This document shows, piece after piece, positions 27,615 to 37,651 of a stretch of DNA of 64,000 bases. Within the stretch, counting starts at the first letter, position 1. Every line of letters starts with the position of its first letter. The DNA lies in contig NZ_LS483440.1 in NCBI RefSeq assembly GCF_900476045.1, positions 1,116,001 to 1,180,000 of the forward strand. Reading direction: 5' to 3'. Both the position numbers and the translations under genes were made by a program. The stretch comes from Gemella morbillorum. GTDB lineage: Bacteria; Bacillota; Bacilli; Staphylococcales; Gemellaceae. The notes under the pieces were generated by a model. That model ran no database searches and had not been told where the DNA came from. It saw nothing but the letters and a program-made list of their open reading frames with translations.

Positions 27615-29459
27615 TTATTCTTCTGCATATTTAGCTTTGCGTGCTGCTTTTTCACGCACCGCTTTATCTAATTCTTTTTTACGTAATCTTATTGATTCAG
27701 GGGTTACTTCTAAATACTCATCATCACTCAAGTACTCTAAACTTTCTTCTAATGTCATAATACGTGCTTTTTTAAGAGTTACTGTTTGATCTTTTGTAGA
27801 AGAACGAACGTTTGTTTGAGCTTTTGCTTTCGTAATATTTACCGTTAAATCATTTTCACGACTATTTTCTCCTACAATCATACCTCCGTAAACCTCTGTA
27901 CCTGGTTCAATAAACACTGTACCACGATCCTCTAAACTAGAAATTGAATAAGCTGTCGCTTGACCATTTTCTAATGCAACTAATACGCCATTTCTACGTC
28001 CACCAACTTTACCTTTTTGCATAGGTTGGTAAGAATCAAATGTATGATTAATAATTCCATATCCTTTTGTCATAGACATAAATTCTGTGCTATATCCGAT
28101 AAGACCACGCGCTGGTACATTAAAGATAAGACGTGTTTGTCCATTTCCATCAGCTTGCATATCTACCATGTCACCTTTACGTTGTCCTAGAGATTCAATT
28201 ACAGCTCCTACACTTTCGTCTGGTACATCTACTTGAACACGTTCAACTGGTTCACAATCTACTCCGTCAATATTACGGATAATTACTTCTGGTTTAGATA
28301 CTTGAAGTTCATAACCTTCACGACGTAAATTCTCAATTAAAATAGATAAGTGCAGCTCACCACGTCCACTTACAACCCAAGAATCACTACTATTTGATTC
28401 AACTCGAAGAGATACATCAGTTTCTAGTTGTTGCATTAATCTATCTTCTAATTTTCTTGCCGTAACAAATTTCCCTTCTTTTCCTGCAAATGGTGAATTA
28501 TTTACTAAGAACGTCATTTGTAAAGTTGGTTCATCAATGTGAAGTACAGGAAGTGCTTCTTGGTGCTCAGTAGGACAAACCGTTTCACCAACGTTAATAT
28601 CATCCATACCACTTACAGCAACAATATCTCCCGCATGGGCTTCTTGAATTTCATCACGTTTAAGCCCAAAATAACCAAAAATCTTTGTTACACGGAAATT
28701 TTTAACAGTTCCATCTAATTTCATTAGAGAAACAGATTCTCCAACTTTCATACTTCCTCTAAATACACGACCAATACCAATACGTCCAACATAGTCATTG
28801 TAATCTAATAACGCTACTTGGAATTGAAGTGGTTCATCACGATTGTCGACTGGTGCCGGTACGTAATCAATAATAGTATCATATAAGCATTGCATGTTCT
28901 CATCTTGTAGATTTGGATCACTTTCTAAAGATGCTGTTCCGTTAATTGCTGAGGCATAGACAACAGGGAATTCAAGTTGGTCATCATTAGCACCTAATTC
29001 GATAAATAAATCAATAACTTCATCAACTACTTCTTCAGGTCTTGCAGAATCTTTATCAATTTTGTTAACAACAACGATAGGTTTTAAATTCTGTTCAAGA
29101 GCTTTTTTAAGTACAAAACGAGTTTGTGGCATAGTTCCTTCATAAGCATCTACTACTAAAAGAACACCATCAACCATTTTCATAATACGCTCAACTTCTC
29201 CACCAAAGTCGGCATGTCCTGGTGTGTCTAGAATATTAATTCTTTTTCCTTTATAATCAATCGCAGTATTTTTTGCTAAAATAGTAATACCACGTTCTCT
29301 TTCTATATCATTAGAATCCATTGCTCTTTCTTCTACATGTTCATTAGAACGAAAAATACCTGATTGTTTCAGTAGTTCATCAACTAATGTTGTTTTACCA
29401 TGGTCAACGTGAGCAATAATAGCTATATTTCTAACATCATCTCTTAATTTTACTGACAT
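27615..29459 (-). CDS. typA: translational GTPase TypA/BipA
   Basis: A ribosome-binding GTPase involved in 50S assembly and stress adaptation. G1 is [16 protein letters not shown]3 [14 protein letters not shown] and G4 [12 protein letters not shown]. The C-terminal half has the BipA-specific region ending in [26 protein letters not shown]. The length of 614 residues is typical. It is monocistronic. Confidence 0.97.
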   Translation of the reverse strand: MSVKLRDDVRNIAIIAHVDHGKTTLVDELLKQSGIFRSNEHVEERAMDSNDIERERGITILAKNTAIDYKGKRINILDTPGHADFGGEVERIMKMVDGVLLVVDAYEGTMPQTRFVLKKALEQNLKPIVVVNKIDKDSARPEEVVDEVIDLFIELGANDDQLEFPVVYASAINGTASLESDPNLQDENMQCLYDTIIDYVPAPVDNRDEPLQFQVALLDYNDYVGRIGIGRVFRGSMKVGESVSLMKLDGTVKNFRVTKIFGYFGLKRDEIQEAHAGDIVAVSGMDDINVGETVCPTEHQEALPVLHIDEPTLQMTFLVNNSPFAGKEGKFVTARKLEDRLMQQLETDVSLRVESNSSDSWVVSGRGELHLSILIENLRREGYELQVSKPEVIIRNIDGVDCEPVERVQVDVPDESVGAVIESLGQRKGDMVDMQADGNGQTRLIFNVPARGLIGYSTEFMSMTKGYGIINHTFDSYQPMQKGKVGGRRNGVLVALENGQATAYSISSLEDRGTVFIEPGTEVYGGMIVGENSRENDLTVNITKAKAQTNVRSSTKDQTVTLKKARIMTLEESLEYLSDDEYLEVTPESIRLRKKELDKAVREKAARKAKYAEE

Positions 29460-29649
29460 TTTTTTCTCCTTAAGTAATTAACTTATAAAATAAATTATAT
29501 AATATATTTTCACTATAATAATTATATATCAAAATAATTAATCTAACTTACCAATAATACCACTATTTTTTTCTCTTGTAAATAAATATACTAGTAATTT
29601 CTAATATTTTTTATAAAACTTTTATTAAATTTAAAGATTAAAACCAAAA

Positions 29650-29680
29650 AAAGAAGATTGAGAAAATCTCAATCTTCTTT
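29650..29680 (-). terminator. lctP terminator
   Basis: A 13-bp perfect stem AAAGAAGATTGAG/CTCAATCTTCTTT lies 20 nt after the lctP stop on the minus strand. Confidence 0.8.
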
Positions 29681-29700
29681 AATTAATTCACTATTTTATT

Positions 29701-31356
29701 TTATGGGTGATGAGGAATCATCCATCCAAGTATTCCACTAGCTTGCAGGTAAACTATAATACACACTACAATTAGTAAGATAAAGCTGTGTTTAACTGTA
29801 AATTTAAGTAAATCAGACTCTTTACCTACTAATCCAACCGCTGCAGCTGCAACTGCGATAGATTGTGGAGAAATCATCTTACCTACAACCCCTCCAGATG
29901 CGTTAGCTGATACTGCAACTAATGGATCCATACCAACTTGGCTAGCTGTAACTTGTTGAAGTTTACCGAATAGTAAGTTAGCTGATGTATCTGAACCTGT
30001 GATGAATACTCCGATCCATCCAAGAGCTGGTGATAAGATCTTGAATGCTGCACCTGTAGCTGCTAGAGCGTATCCCAGAGTATTTGACATACCAGAAGCG
30101 TTCATGATATATGCAAATCCAACTACGAAACAGATTGTTAATAATGCAAGTTTAACTTCTGAGAATGTTTCAACAAAAGTTTTGAATGTTTCTTTCCAGC
30201 TAAGTTTAATAATAAACTTAGATATTAATGCTGCAACAAGAATACCTGTTCCGATAGAACCGATAAGATCTAATTTAAATACAGCTGCAATTTCTTTATG
30301 AGAAATAGAATTCACTATATTGTTGTGGATAAGTGGAACTTTTGGATTAAGAGCAATCGTTTTAAAGAATGCTTTAACTGGTTTTAACGTCCAAACAAAG
30401 ATAATTATTGTTAATACCACGAATGGAGACCATGCTACCATAATCTCATTTAATGAGTGTTTAGGTGCTGCATTTTCTTTATTAGCACTTTCTTCTTCAC
30501 CTTCAAATCTCCAAGTTGTTTTTGGTTTCCAGTATTGTAATAAAATTACTGTTGCGATTAATGAAACTAATGAAGAAAGAATGTCTGGTAATTGTTCTCC
30601 CATATAGTTAGAACTTATGAATTGTGCAATTGCGAATGATCCACCTGATACTAATAGTGCAGGCCAGATTTCCATAGTTTTTTTGAATCCAGCCATCATA
30701 AGCACTAAGTAGAATGGGATGAATATAGAAATCAACGGTAATTGACGTCCAATCATAGCTGCGATTTCAACTGCTGCAATAGGTGTTCCATTAGCATAAG
30801 TAGTTAATCCATCTAAAGCTGTTACCGGTGCCCCAACTGCTCCAAAAGCAACTGGTGCAGTGTTAGCTACCATACAGATACCTGCTGCATATAACGGTTT
30901 AAATCCTAACCCTACTAAAAGTGCTGCTGTGATAGCAACTGGTGCCCCAAATCCTGCAGCTCCTTCTAAGAATGCTCCGAATGAGAAGGCAATGATTAAC
31001 GCTTGAATACGTCTGTCATCAGTTAATGATGTAATACTATCACGAATAATCGCAAAGTGACCACTTTTAACTGTCATTTTATATAAGAACACAGATGTTA
31101 AGATAATCCAAGAGATTGGAAGTATCCCGTAAACCATACCATGAAGAGTTGACATTGCTGCAAATTGGAATGGCATTTTGAAGAATACACAAGCTACTAT
31201 AATTGCAACTATTAGTGTAAGCATTCCTGTTAGCCAACCTTTTACTTTAAAACCTGCTAGCGTTACAAGATAGAACACTATAGGTATTAATGCAACAAGT
31301 GCAGAAATATAAAGATTATCAGCCACTGGCTGTAATAATTGAGTGAATTTTTCCAT
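29701..31356 (-). CDS. lctP: L-lactate permease
   Basis: A 551-residue lactate:proton symporter with about twelve to fourteen hydrophobic segments. Family landmarks are GAFLEGAAGFGAPVAITAALLVGLGF, GFKPLYAAGICMVANTAPVAFGAVG and the C-terminal SPQSIAVAAAAVGLVGKESDL. It is monocistronic with an unusually long, repeat-containing leader and a promoter near 31624-31652. It likely takes up or exports lactate, according to the redox state. Confidence 0.95.
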   Translation of the reverse strand: MEKFTQLLQPVADNLYISALVALIPIVFYLVTLAGFKVKGWLTGMLTLIVAIIVACVFFKMPFQFAAMSTLHGMVYGILPISWIILTSVFLYKMTVKSGHFAIIRDSITSLTDDRRIQALIIAFSFGAFLEGAAGFGAPVAITAALLVGLGFKPLYAAGICMVANTAPVAFGAVGAPVTALDGLTTYANGTPIAAVEIAAMIGRQLPLISIFIPFYLVLMMAGFKKTMEIWPALLVSGGSFAIAQFISSNYMGEQLPDILSSLVSLIATVILLQYWKPKTTWRFEGEEESANKENAAPKHSLNEIMVAWSPFVVLTIIIFVWTLKPVKAFFKTIALNPKVPLIHNNIVNSISHKEIAAVFKLDLIGSIGTGILVAALISKFIIKLSWKETFKTFVETFSEVKLALLTICFVVGFAYIMNASGMSNTLGYALAATGAAFKILSPALGWIGVFITGSDTSANLLFGKLQQVTASQVGMDPLVAVSANASGGVVGKMISPQSIAVAAAAVGLVGKESDLLKFTVKHSFILLIVVCIIVYLQASGILGWMIPHHP

Positions 31357-31623
31357 AAATACACTTCTCCTTTTATAAATATATTTTGTTTATATAAAAA
31401 CATTATTTAATATCAAAAAAACTTTCTATATTAATATTATTTTAAAAATATTATCATACTTTATTTTATTTAGACTTATTATAAATACTTAATTAAATTT
31501 AAAGTACAGTTATATAACAATGTTGGAACTGTAATATATCAATCACTGTATTTTACAGTCACATGTTATATTAGCATATTTTTTTGTGATATTTATTTAA
31601 TGCTTTTTCAACTTACATTTAAT

Positions 31624-31652
31624 ATTGTAGCACGCTTTCATAAAAATGTAAA
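31624..31652 (-). promoter_or_regulatory. lctP promoter
   Basis: On the minus strand TTTACA (31647-31652) and TACAAT (31624-31629) are exactly 17 nt apart. Confidence 0.6.
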
Positions 31653-31655
31653 GCG
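31633..31655. promoter_or_regulatory. inverted repeat over the lctP promoter
   Basis: CGCTTT and AAAGCG arms are 11 nt apart and cover the spacer and -35 element. Each arm looks like half of a CcpA cre site (TGAAAGCG type), but neither gives a full consensus. It is a likely operator with an unknown regulator. Confidence 0.4.
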
Positions 31656-31901
31656 TTTTTTTAGTTGTTTTATCAATATTCTTTGCAAATGCTTTTGTAG
31701 CAAAGAAAAAGATATATATTTTTTGAAATACATTCATTATTTTCAATATAACAGATTTTCATATTCTATATTTATTTTTGATATATTAGATAATAGTATT
31801 ATATTTTTTTAAAATAAGTATAATCAATATAATAAAAAAATACATCTTTTTAATGAATCAAAGATGTATTTTCCTAAAATTATAAAATAATAAGTTGTTT
31901 T

Positions 31902-32366
31902 TTAATATCGTTGTTTGTCTTTTAATACCCTATTTATTTCTTTTGTAGCTTCTTTTTGTTTCAAGACATGACGTTTATCATAATTCTTTTTACCTTTTGC
32001 TACACCTATTAGTAATTTAGCATAACCATTTTTTATATACAACTTTAGTGGAATTATACTAATTCCTACTTCATTTTGTGCATTGGTCAAAACTGCTATT
32101 TGTTTTTTCTTTAATAGTAATTTTCTAACACGTAGTGGCTCATGATTAAATCTGTTCCCCTCTTCAAAATGTGATATATGCATATTATAAACAAACATTT
32201 CTCCACGTCTTGATTGGCAATATGAATCTTTTAGATTTATTCTACCACGACGTATAGATTTTATTTCTGTACCAGTTAAAACTAATCCAGCCTCATATGT
32301 GTCTTCTATAAAATAATCATGGTTAGCTTTCTTATTTTGAGCTATTACTTTTATCTCTTTATTCAT
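31902..32366 (-). CDS. smpB: SsrA-binding protein SmpB
   Basis: It binds tmRNA and brings it to stalled ribosomes for trans-translation. I start at the ATG complementary to 32366, because GAGG lies 9 nt upstream; the ATG three codons earlier touches that site. Motifs are [40 protein letters not shown] and the C-terminal [20 protein letters not shown] tail. The 154 residues fit the family. It ends the secG-rnr-smpB cluster, 12 bp after rnr. Confidence 0.97.
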   Translation of the reverse strand: MNKEIKVIAQNKKANHDYFIEDTYEAGLVLTGTEIKSIRRGRINLKDSYCQSRRGEMFVYNMHISHFEEGNRFNHEPLRVRKLLLKKKQIAVLTNAQNEVGISIIPLKLYIKNGYAKLLIGVAKGKKNYDKRHVLKQKEATKEINRVLKDKQRY

Positions 32367-32378
32367 AGACTTCATCCT

Positions 32379-34505
32379 CTATTTTTTCTTTATCAATGAT
32401 TTATGTTTTAGTATTTTAAAATCAATCTCTTGATTTTCTAAATCAACATTAGCAACCTTTACGATTACCTCATCTCCCAAACGATAAATCTTTTTGTTTC
32501 GACGTCCTATTAAGATCATATTTTTTTGATCGTAAGTATAATAATCATCATTCATTGTCTTAATATGAACTAAACCTTCTATCCCTTTACTCTCCAGTGT
32601 TATAAAGATTCCAAAGTTTGTTACACTTGAAACCATCCCTCTAAAACTTTGTTCTTGGTATTTCAACATATACTCACACTTTTTCATTTTATCAACTTCG
32701 CGCTCACAGTCAACAGCACGTTTTTCATATTCAGATGAACTCTCTGCTAACTCTGGAAGTTTACAAGCGTAATGCTCCAGTGTTTTTTCACTTACATCTC
32801 CTTCAAATAAGTATTTTCTAATCATCCTATGAACCAATAAATCTGGATATCTTCTTATTGGTGATGTGAAATGAGTATAGTATTTAGTAGATAAGGCGAA
32901 ATGTCCAATATTAGACGTTGAATAGCGAGCTTGATTCATCGTTCTAAGAAGGATTGTTGATAACATAGGCTCAACTACCTCTCCCTTAAATTTTTTAAGC
33001 ATATTAGCTAAAATATAAGGAGATATTTCATCTACCTTCCCTTTTGTTCTATATCCCAAACTAGCTGATATATCAAAAAACTGGCGTAGTTTTTCTATTT
33101 TCGGCTCTTCATGAATACGATAGATAAATGGTACTTGCATCCAGTAAAAATGTTCTCCTATTATTTCATTCGCACTTAGCATAAAGTCTTCTATTAGTCT
33201 TTCCGATATCCCTCTTTCTCTTAGAACTATATCTAAAGCATCTCCATTTGAATCAACAATAATTTTTGACTCTTCCTTATCAAAATCAATCGCACCTCTT
33301 TTTTCACGATTGGTCCGAATTTTTTTCGACAACTCTAATGCTGTCTTTAACATAGACAAATATGGTTTATATTCTTCTACTGTCTCAGCAACATTTTCAT
33401 AAACTTCATTAACTTTCTTATACGTTAAACGTCCTTTTGATTTTATTATAGCTGGATATATATCATAACTTTCTGGGAAGCCTTTTTCTGAAAAATCAAT
33501 ATCACAACAAATAGTATATCGCAATACATCTGGATTTAATGAACATATATTATTAGATAGTTTCCTTGGTAACATAGGCACAACTCTATCAGCCAAGTAT
33601 ACACTACATCCCCTATTTGCAGCTTCCTTATCTAATGGACTATCTTCTGTTACATAGCGACTAACATCTGCTATAAAAACTTTTAATCTATAGCCTTTCT
33701 TTGTTTTCACAACAGAAACAGCATCATCTAAATCTTTTGCATCATCTCCATCTATTGTAACTATCATTTCTTTTGTACAATCACGATAGCTATCATCCAT
33801 TGTTATTTCATCGCTTATAGCATTTGTTTGTTCTTCTACTTCTTTCGGAAATTCATTAGGAACACCGTGCTTATATATTACTGATAGTATATCCATTCCA
33901 GGGTCATCCTTATGCCCCAATGTTTTTATTATTATTCCTTTATGATCTTCAAAACTCACTTTAGAATAATCTGTTATCTCAACTAATACTTTAGTTCCAT
34001 CAACTAAATTAAAATTTTTAGAATTAATTATTTTAATATACTTCTCTATATTTTTATCATCACTCTTTACAAAAGAGAAAAATTTAGCATTGGTTAACGT
34101 TCCAACAGTATACTTAGTATTTCTTTCTAATATCTTTTGGACTATACCTTCTAAATTGCGCTCATCCTTATATACACTATCAATTTTTACAAATACTTTA
34201 TCACCAGTCATAGCACTTTGAGTAAAGCCTTTAGGGATATAAACTTCTATTCCTAAACTTTCTACATAAACGAATGCAAAACCTTTTTGATGCAATCTAA
34301 TTATTCCCTCTAAACCTAATTGTTCTTTAACATAAAGAAATTTTTCATTAGGTAGTTGTACTATAGTCGATTTTTGTTCTAATTTTTCTACATGCTTAAT
34401 TAATTCAACAAAATCTTTTGCCGATTCTATATTTAACTTCTCTTTTAAATCTTCAATACTTAATACTTTATGTTCTTTGAATAAACTTAAGATAATTTCT
34501 GACAT
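32379..34505 (-). CDS. rnr: ribonuclease R
   Basis: A processive 3'-5' exoribonuclease (708 residues) that degrades structured RNA and works with tmRNA. N-terminal cold-shock-type domains precede the RNB catalytic core, which has the acidic motif TIDGDDAKDLDDAVSV and the FTSPIRRYPDLLVHR motif. A C-terminal S1 domain (GMVSSVTNFGIFITLESKG) ends in a short basic tail. The location between secG and smpB is standard for Bacilli. Confidence 0.97.
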   Translation of the reverse strand: MSEIILSLFKEHKVLSIEDLKEKLNIESAKDFVELIKHVEKLEQKSTIVQLPNEKFLYVKEQLGLEGIIRLHQKGFAFVYVESLGIEVYIPKGFTQSAMTGDKVFVKIDSVYKDERNLEGIVQKILERNTKYTVGTLTNAKFFSFVKSDDKNIEKYIKIINSKNFNLVDGTKVLVEITDYSKVSFEDHKGIIIKTLGHKDDPGMDILSVIYKHGVPNEFPKEVEEQTNAISDEITMDDSYRDCTKEMIVTIDGDDAKDLDDAVSVVKTKKGYRLKVFIADVSRYVTEDSPLDKEAANRGCSVYLADRVVPMLPRKLSNNICSLNPDVLRYTICCDIDFSEKGFPESYDIYPAIIKSKGRLTYKKVNEVYENVAETVEEYKPYLSMLKTALELSKKIRTNREKRGAIDFDKEESKIIVDSNGDALDIVLRERGISERLIEDFMLSANEIIGEHFYWMQVPFIYRIHEEPKIEKLRQFFDISASLGYRTKGKVDEISPYILANMLKKFKGEVVEPMLSTILLRTMNQARYSTSNIGHFALSTKYYTHFTSPIRRYPDLLVHRMIRKYLFEGDVSEKTLEHYACKLPELAESSSEYEKRAVDCEREVDKMKKCEYMLKYQEQSFRGMVSSVTNFGIFITLESKGIEGLVHIKTMNDDYYTYDQKNMILIGRRNKKIYRLGDEVIVKVANVDLENQEIDFKILKHKSLIKKK

Positions 34506-34585
34506 ATAACCCTCCTTTGTCCTAAATTTATCACTATAAAAATAAACCTAAAATGAGTTCACATTTTAGGTTTATCATTTTCAGT

Positions 34586-34816
34586 CTATAATTTTAACCA
34601 AGTAAGACACACTAGCGAAATAACAAATATTACTGCTAACACAATTGTAATTCGTTGTAAAACTAATTCTGCTCCTCTTACTTTTTGTTTCCCAAACAAT
34701 TCTTCTGCTCCACCAGTTAATCCCGATAGACCACCAGACTTACTTTCTTGTAATAAAACTACTATAATTATAAGTATACTACTTATCATTGCTGTTGCCA
34801 TTAAAAAAGTGTGCAT
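34586..34816 (-). CDS. secG: preprotein translocase subunit SecG
   Basis: A 76-residue protein with two membrane helices that assists the SecYEG channel. The first helix is ATAMISSILIIIVVLLQES, followed by the conserved GLSGLTGGAEELFGKQKVRG loop and a second helix. Length and position just upstream of rnr are typical. Confidence 0.95.
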   Translation of the reverse strand: MHTFLMATAMISSILIIIVVLLQESKSGGLSGLTGGAEELFGKQKVRGAELVLQRITIVLAVIFVISLVCLTWLKL

Positions 34817-34895
34817 ACTCTCCTCCTAAAATCTAATTCATTTATTATAATATCGCATTTTATCATAACATATTTTATGACAAAAAGCAAATTTA

Positions 34896-35984
34896 TTAAA
34901 CAATCTTGGTGAAGATAATTCTTCCTGATGAAGTTTGAAGAACACTTTGAACTTCTACTTCTATATTTTTTCCTACATAGCGTTTACCATTCTCTACGAC
35001 TATCATAGTTCCATCTTCTGTATAAGCAACACCTTGGTTATTTTCCTTACCTTCTCTTAGAACTTGGACTTTTAAGCGTTCACCTGTTGTTAGAATAGGC
35101 TTTACCGCATTACTTAAGTCATTAACATTAAGTACCTTAATCGATTGTAATGTTGCAAGTTTATTTAAATTATAATCTGTTGTTATTATAGCACATTTAT
35201 ATTTTAATGCATAATCTATTAATAGATTATCTACACCTTTATGTTCGCTATATTTATAGTGATTATCTATTTCCAAATCTATTTCTTTCATCTTTTGGAG
35301 ATCCTCTACACAGTCAAGCCCTAGTCTTCCCTTAGCTCGCTTTAGCGGATCTTCTGAATCGGAAATAAGTTGCAATTCTTTTAACACAAAATCAGGAACT
35401 ATTATTTTCCCTTCTAAAAATCCTGTTTTAGCAACATCGTGAATACGCGAATCTATAAGTGCACTAGTATCAATTACCTTTGCCATAACTTCTTGAAGCT
35501 TTTTAGATTTTTGTTTAGCTTCTTTATCCTTATTTCTATTACTAAATCGAAATGCATCAAAAATACTTATAAATTCTCCACCTCGACGATAACCTAAAAT
35601 TAAACCAAGGTAGCCAAAAACAATATAAATAACTGAAGAAATTATTCTTCCCATTATACCAGCCCCTGCTATTACATCAACAGCTGCAGATAATAATGCA
35701 GCTACTAATAACCCGAGTATTAATCCTATCGTAGTAAAGACAATTTTTTGAATAGGAGTTTTTGATAAACGATCTTCTATTCTTTTCATAGTTGTTACAA
35801 ATTTATCTGAAAATAATAAAGACATTAAAACGAAAACTACAGTAGTTCCTATTGTAACAACTAGTCTTAAAGTCGTTTCATTCATTGTTGGAAAAACATT
35901 ATAATTTAATAGAATTCCTGTTGATAAAGTTCCTATAGTTATTCCTAAAAATAATGAAACTACTATTAATACTTTTTTTAACAT
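34896..35984 (-). CDS. PIN/TRAM-domain membrane protein (YacL-like)
   Basis: A 362-residue protein with four N-terminal membrane helices (to about residue 135), a PIN nuclease-like domain starting at KVIDTSALIDSRIHDV with acidic residues also in IDYALKYKCAIITTDYNLNK, and a C-terminal TRAM RNA-binding domain (VLREGKENNQGVAYTEDGTMIVVENG). YacL of Bacillus has the same design and lies in the radA neighbourhood. The substrate is unknown. Confidence 0.9.
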   Translation of the reverse strand: MLKKVLIVVSLFLGITIGTLSTGILLNYNVFPTMNETTLRLVVTIGTTVVFVLMSLLFSDKFVTTMKRIEDRLSKTPIQKIVFTTIGLILGLLVAALLSAAVDVIAGAGIMGRIISSVIYIVFGYLGLILGYRRGGEFISIFDAFRFSNRNKDKEAKQKSKKLQEVMAKVIDTSALIDSRIHDVAKTGFLEGKIIVPDFVLKELQLISDSEDPLKRAKGRLGLDCVEDLQKMKEIDLEIDNHYKYSEHKGVDNLLIDYALKYKCAIITTDYNLNKLATLQSIKVLNVNDLSNAVKPILTTGERLKVQVLREGKENNQGVAYTEDGTMIVVENGKRYVGKNIEVEVQSVLQTSSGRIIFTKIV

Positions 35985-36222
35985 AAAATCACTCCTTTTT
36001 TTATTTTTATAACAAATCTTTTAAATTAAGCATCTAAATAATATAATTAGTAAAAATATAGGATACTAAATAATTTACTACTTAATAAAAAACTTACTAT
36101 ATTTCTATTCTACTACAACTTCTTTAAAATTAATATAATTTTTATAAAAAAATTAAAAATATTTTTTAAGTAAAATATCTTTAATCAGCCCTTGAAAATT
36201 AATATAAGAAATTTATAGAAGA

Positions 36223-36257
36223 ATAAGTTGAAATTCTACAACAAAATTTCAACTTAT
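36223..36257 (-). terminator. radA hairpin
   Basis: The stem ATAAGTTGAAAT/ATTTCAACTTAT lies just after radA. The following T-tract is short, so termination may be partial. Confidence 0.55.
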
Positions 36258-36263
36258 CTCTTT

Positions 36264-37649
36264 TTAAAATATACTTCCGAATGCTATATCTAAACATTCT
36301 CTAATATCTTTTACTGGTATAATTTCTATTCCAGGAGGAAATTCAGCATTCTTCATATTCCCAGCCGGAACAATCGCGCGTTTAAAGCCATGTTTTTTTG
36401 CTTCACTTATCCTTTGTTCAATACGGCTAACACGTCGAACTTCTCCAGTTAAGCCTACTTCTCCAATAAAACAATCATTCATATCGACTGCTATATCTTT
36501 AAAACTTGAAGCAACAGCAACAACTACACCAAGGTCTACCGCGGGATCATCTATTCTAACACCACCAGATACCTTTACATAAACATCTTGTTGTTGCAAC
36601 AAATATCCTACTTTTTTCTCAAGAACAGCCATAAGTAAAATCAACTTATTGTATTCTAGACCTGATGATACACGACGAGGATTATTAAAAGCTGTTGGAG
36701 TTGTTAAAGATTGGATTTCTACCAATAATGCTCTACTACCTTCCATTGTACTTATTATAGTAGCACCAGCTAAATTTTTACTTCTTTCCTCTAGGAACAT
36801 CTGTGAAGGATTAGCTAAGTCTTCTAATCCACTAGATTTCATTTCAAAAATTCCTATTTCATTAGTAGATCCAAAACGATTTTTCACCGCTCGAAGCATC
36901 CGATAACTATGTTGGCCTTCTCCTTCAAAGTATAGAACTGTATCAACCATATGTTCAAGCATACGAGGCCCCGCTATTGTTCCTTCTTTAGTTACATGTC
37001 CCACAATGAATATGGCAATATTTAAACTCTTTGCAATCTTCATAAGTTGTTGAGTACATTCACGAACTTGAGTAATACTTCCTGGTGAATTTTCTAAATT
37101 TGGATTATATATAGTTTGTATTGAGTCTATTACTAAGAATTTAGGTTTAACTTTTTTTACTACCTCATATATCAAGTTTAAATCTGTCTGTGCATATACA
37201 TAAAGTTCATCTGTATTATTTTTCAACCTATCTGCTCGGATTTTGACTTGTCTTACTGATTCTTCCCCAGTAACATAAAGAACATCATGTTCTTTCGCTA
37301 AATATGCTGATATTTGTAATAATAGCGTTGATTTACCAATCCCTGGATCTCCTCCTAAAAGAACTAGTGAACCTCCAACGACCCCACCACCAAGAACTCT
37401 ATTTAGTTCTTGACTATCTGTTAGAGTTCTCGGAACATCTTGAGTAGACACTGATTTTAGTTTTCCGGCCTCTAAACGTTCTGTATCACTACTTGTTGGA
37501 ATAAATGCGGTATGTTTTGTCTTTTTTTGTGGAGTTTCTACCACTTCTTCCATTGATGCCCATTTTTTACAACTTGGGCATCTCCCCATATATTTTAAAC
37601 TTTGATAACCGCAGGCATTGCACTCATATTTCACATTTACTTTTGCCAT
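36264..37649 (-). CDS. radA: DNA repair protein RadA
   Basis: A RecA-like helicase (461 residues) that extends D-loops in recombination and transformation. The N-terminal zinc finger has CNACGYQSLKYMGRCPSC, Walker A is GGDPGIGKSTL, the RadA-specific motif is KNRFGSTNE, and the C-terminal Lon-like domain contains RAIVPAGNMKNAEFP. It starts 2 bp after clpC stops, in a ctsR-clpC-radA operon. Confidence 0.97.
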   Translation of the reverse strand: MAKVNVKYECNACGYQSLKYMGRCPSCKKWASMEEVVETPQKKTKHTAFIPTSSDTERLEAGKLKSVSTQDVPRTLTDSQELNRVLGGGVVGGSLVLLGGDPGIGKSTLLLQISAYLAKEHDVLYVTGEESVRQVKIRADRLKNNTDELYVYAQTDLNLIYEVVKKVKPKFLVIDSIQTIYNPNLENSPGSITQVRECTQQLMKIAKSLNIAIFIVGHVTKEGTIAGPRMLEHMVDTVLYFEGEGQHSYRMLRAVKNRFGSTNEIGIFEMKSSGLEDLANPSQMFLEERSKNLAGATIISTMEGSRALLVEIQSLTTPTAFNNPRRVSSGLEYNKLILLMAVLEKKVGYLLQQQDVYVKVSGGVRIDDPAVDLGVVVAVASSFKDIAVDMNDCFIGEVGLTGEVRRVSRIEQRISEAKKHGFKRAIVPAGNMKNAEFPPGIEIIPVKDIRECLDIAFGSIF

Positions 37650-37651
37650 AA

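Larger units (their letters stand above)
31357..31901 (-). other. lctP leader and upstream region
   Basis: If the promoter at 31624-31652 is used, lctP has a leader of about 260 nt. The leader holds an ACTGTAAAATACAGT hairpin (complement of 31544-31558) and two further TACAGT/ACTGTA half-sites (near 31504 and 31529). I see no known riboswitch. A 70-codon open frame on the plus strand crosses the promoter and is judged spurious. Confidence 0.5.

Noticed and set aside
31633-31655. CcpA cre site at lctP
   Set aside because: The half-sites resemble cre (TGAAAGCG), but neither arm extends to the full consensus, so I report only an inverted repeat.
31600-31812. Plus-strand open frame of 70 codons upstream of lctP
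   Set aside because: It lies over the lctP promoter on the opposite strand, has no ribosome site and an unlikely AT-driven composition.
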